From Acinetobacter zhairuonensis (GTDB taxonomy: Bacteria > Pseudomonadota > Gammaproteobacteria > Pseudomonadales > Moraxellaceae), in assembly GCF_022601715.1 (NCBI RefSeq), contig NZ_JAKVIM010000007.1:1-64000 (forward strand): a stretch of 64,000 bases of DNA, in the 5' to 3' direction. Positions 63,730 through 64,000 of this stretch are shown in pieces. The stretch's first letter is position 1. Every line of letters begins with the position of its first letter. Below the pieces are notes generated by a model. The model made no database searches. It was given only the letters and a program-made list of their open reading frames with translations, and was not told the DNA's origin. The translations under genes and the position numbers were made by a program.

Positions 63730-64000
63730 TTATTTCAAATGAGTCACTACATCCACATACGCTTGTTCATACAAATCAAAATCAAACAAACCATTGTGTT
63801 CTTTGTTGAGCTTGACAATCGACTGTTCTGAAAGTTTATGCTTGCGATCATCTGCAAAAGCCTGACCCAACACAACTGCTGCCTCTGTTAAGGCTTTCGC
63901 CTGCTCAGCGTTCAATTCATAGTCATCTTTGAACAATTCAGCATAATAATTGGCAAATACCGCTTGTGGAGTTTTGTATTGCTGAATACGTTTATCCCAC
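63730..64000 (-). CDS. Partial gene of unknown function, cut by the window edge
   Basis: Minus-strand frame stays open from the stop at 63730 through position 64000 (upstream in-frame residues include YKTPQAVFANYYAELFKDDY). The apparent start inside the window is a TTG and is probably internal. The visible 90 residues are charged and soluble, with many Ala, Lys and Asp (AFADDRKHKLSEQSIVKLNK), no signal or membrane helix. I do not recognise it. The true start lies to the right of the window. Confidence 0.8.
   Translation of the reverse strand, partial: WDKRIQQYKTPQAVFANYYAELFKDDYELNAEQAKALTEAAVVLGQAFADDRKHKLSEQSIVKLNKEHNGLFDFDLYEQAYVDVVTHLK

Noticed and set aside
63730..63936. Short 68-residue protein starting at 63936
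   Set aside because: The start is a TTG inside a frame that remains open to the window end, so the gene is longer and truncated.

Overview
The window is chromosomal DNA from an Acinetobacter-type gammaproteobacterium (Moraxellaceae). This rests on gene content and protein character: a complete S10-spc-alpha ribosomal protein cluster of gammaproteobacterial order, an AlmA-like flavin monooxygenase, a TRAP permease next to a rhombosortase, mlaFEDCB, the hmp/nsrR pair and a moderately AT-rich base composition. Nearly all of it is core genome. I see no prophage, insertion sequence, CRISPR array or integrase.

Layout. 1-178: two minus-strand tRNAs (Arg-ACG, Ser-GCU) with a recognisable promoter. 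444-7558: plus-strand rnr, a VanW-family gene, oligopeptidase A, a YheV-like zinc ribbon, a small anchored coiled-coil protein and an EamA transporter. 7595-12902: minus-strand TRAP permease, rhombosortase, a lipoprotein, a 33-residue membrane protein not usually annotated, and the sdhE/ygfX-type pair. 13090-15801: an acyl-CoA dehydrogenase convergent with the AlmA-like monooxygenase. 15940-29760: rpsJ to rplQ (28 genes) with the S10 promoter and leader, a long hairpin at the S10/spc boundary and a GC-rich hairpin before the alpha genes. 29815-33466: glutamine amidotransferase, metC, and a HerA-like ATPase (YjgR type). 33670-35459: nitric oxide detoxification module (NsrR operator, hmp, nsrR). 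35547-43214: yihA, a metal-dependent hydrolase, a VOC protein, a DAACS symporter, tesB and plsB. 43359-44118: a small AT-rich accessory pair, the only clearly foreign-looking stretch. 44234-49951: epimerase-like protein, recG-comF, nudix-LOG pair, and corA. 50057-53267: mlaFEDCB. 53430-58795: a small candidate membrane protein, a DEAD-box helicase with a repeat-rich tail and long leader, suhB and dxs. 59096-64000: ribA, divergent hemN/hemF, a small membrane protein, aroE and a gene cut by the window edge.

Functional themes are translation and RNA turnover (ribosomal cluster, rnr, DEAD helicase, yihA), envelope lipid homeostasis (plsB, mla, tesB), isoprenoid, haem, riboflavin and shikimate biosynthesis (dxs, hemN, hemF, ribA, aroE), lipid/alkane catabolism, and NO defence.

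I did not find a large undescribed system. The most useful leads are small: three short candidate proteins outside annotated genes, a 21-bp hairpin between rpsQ and rplN, a plus-facing terminator overlapping the S10 promoter -35, the TRAP-rhombosortase-lipoprotein cluster lacking a solute receptor gene, and the AT-rich pair after plsB.
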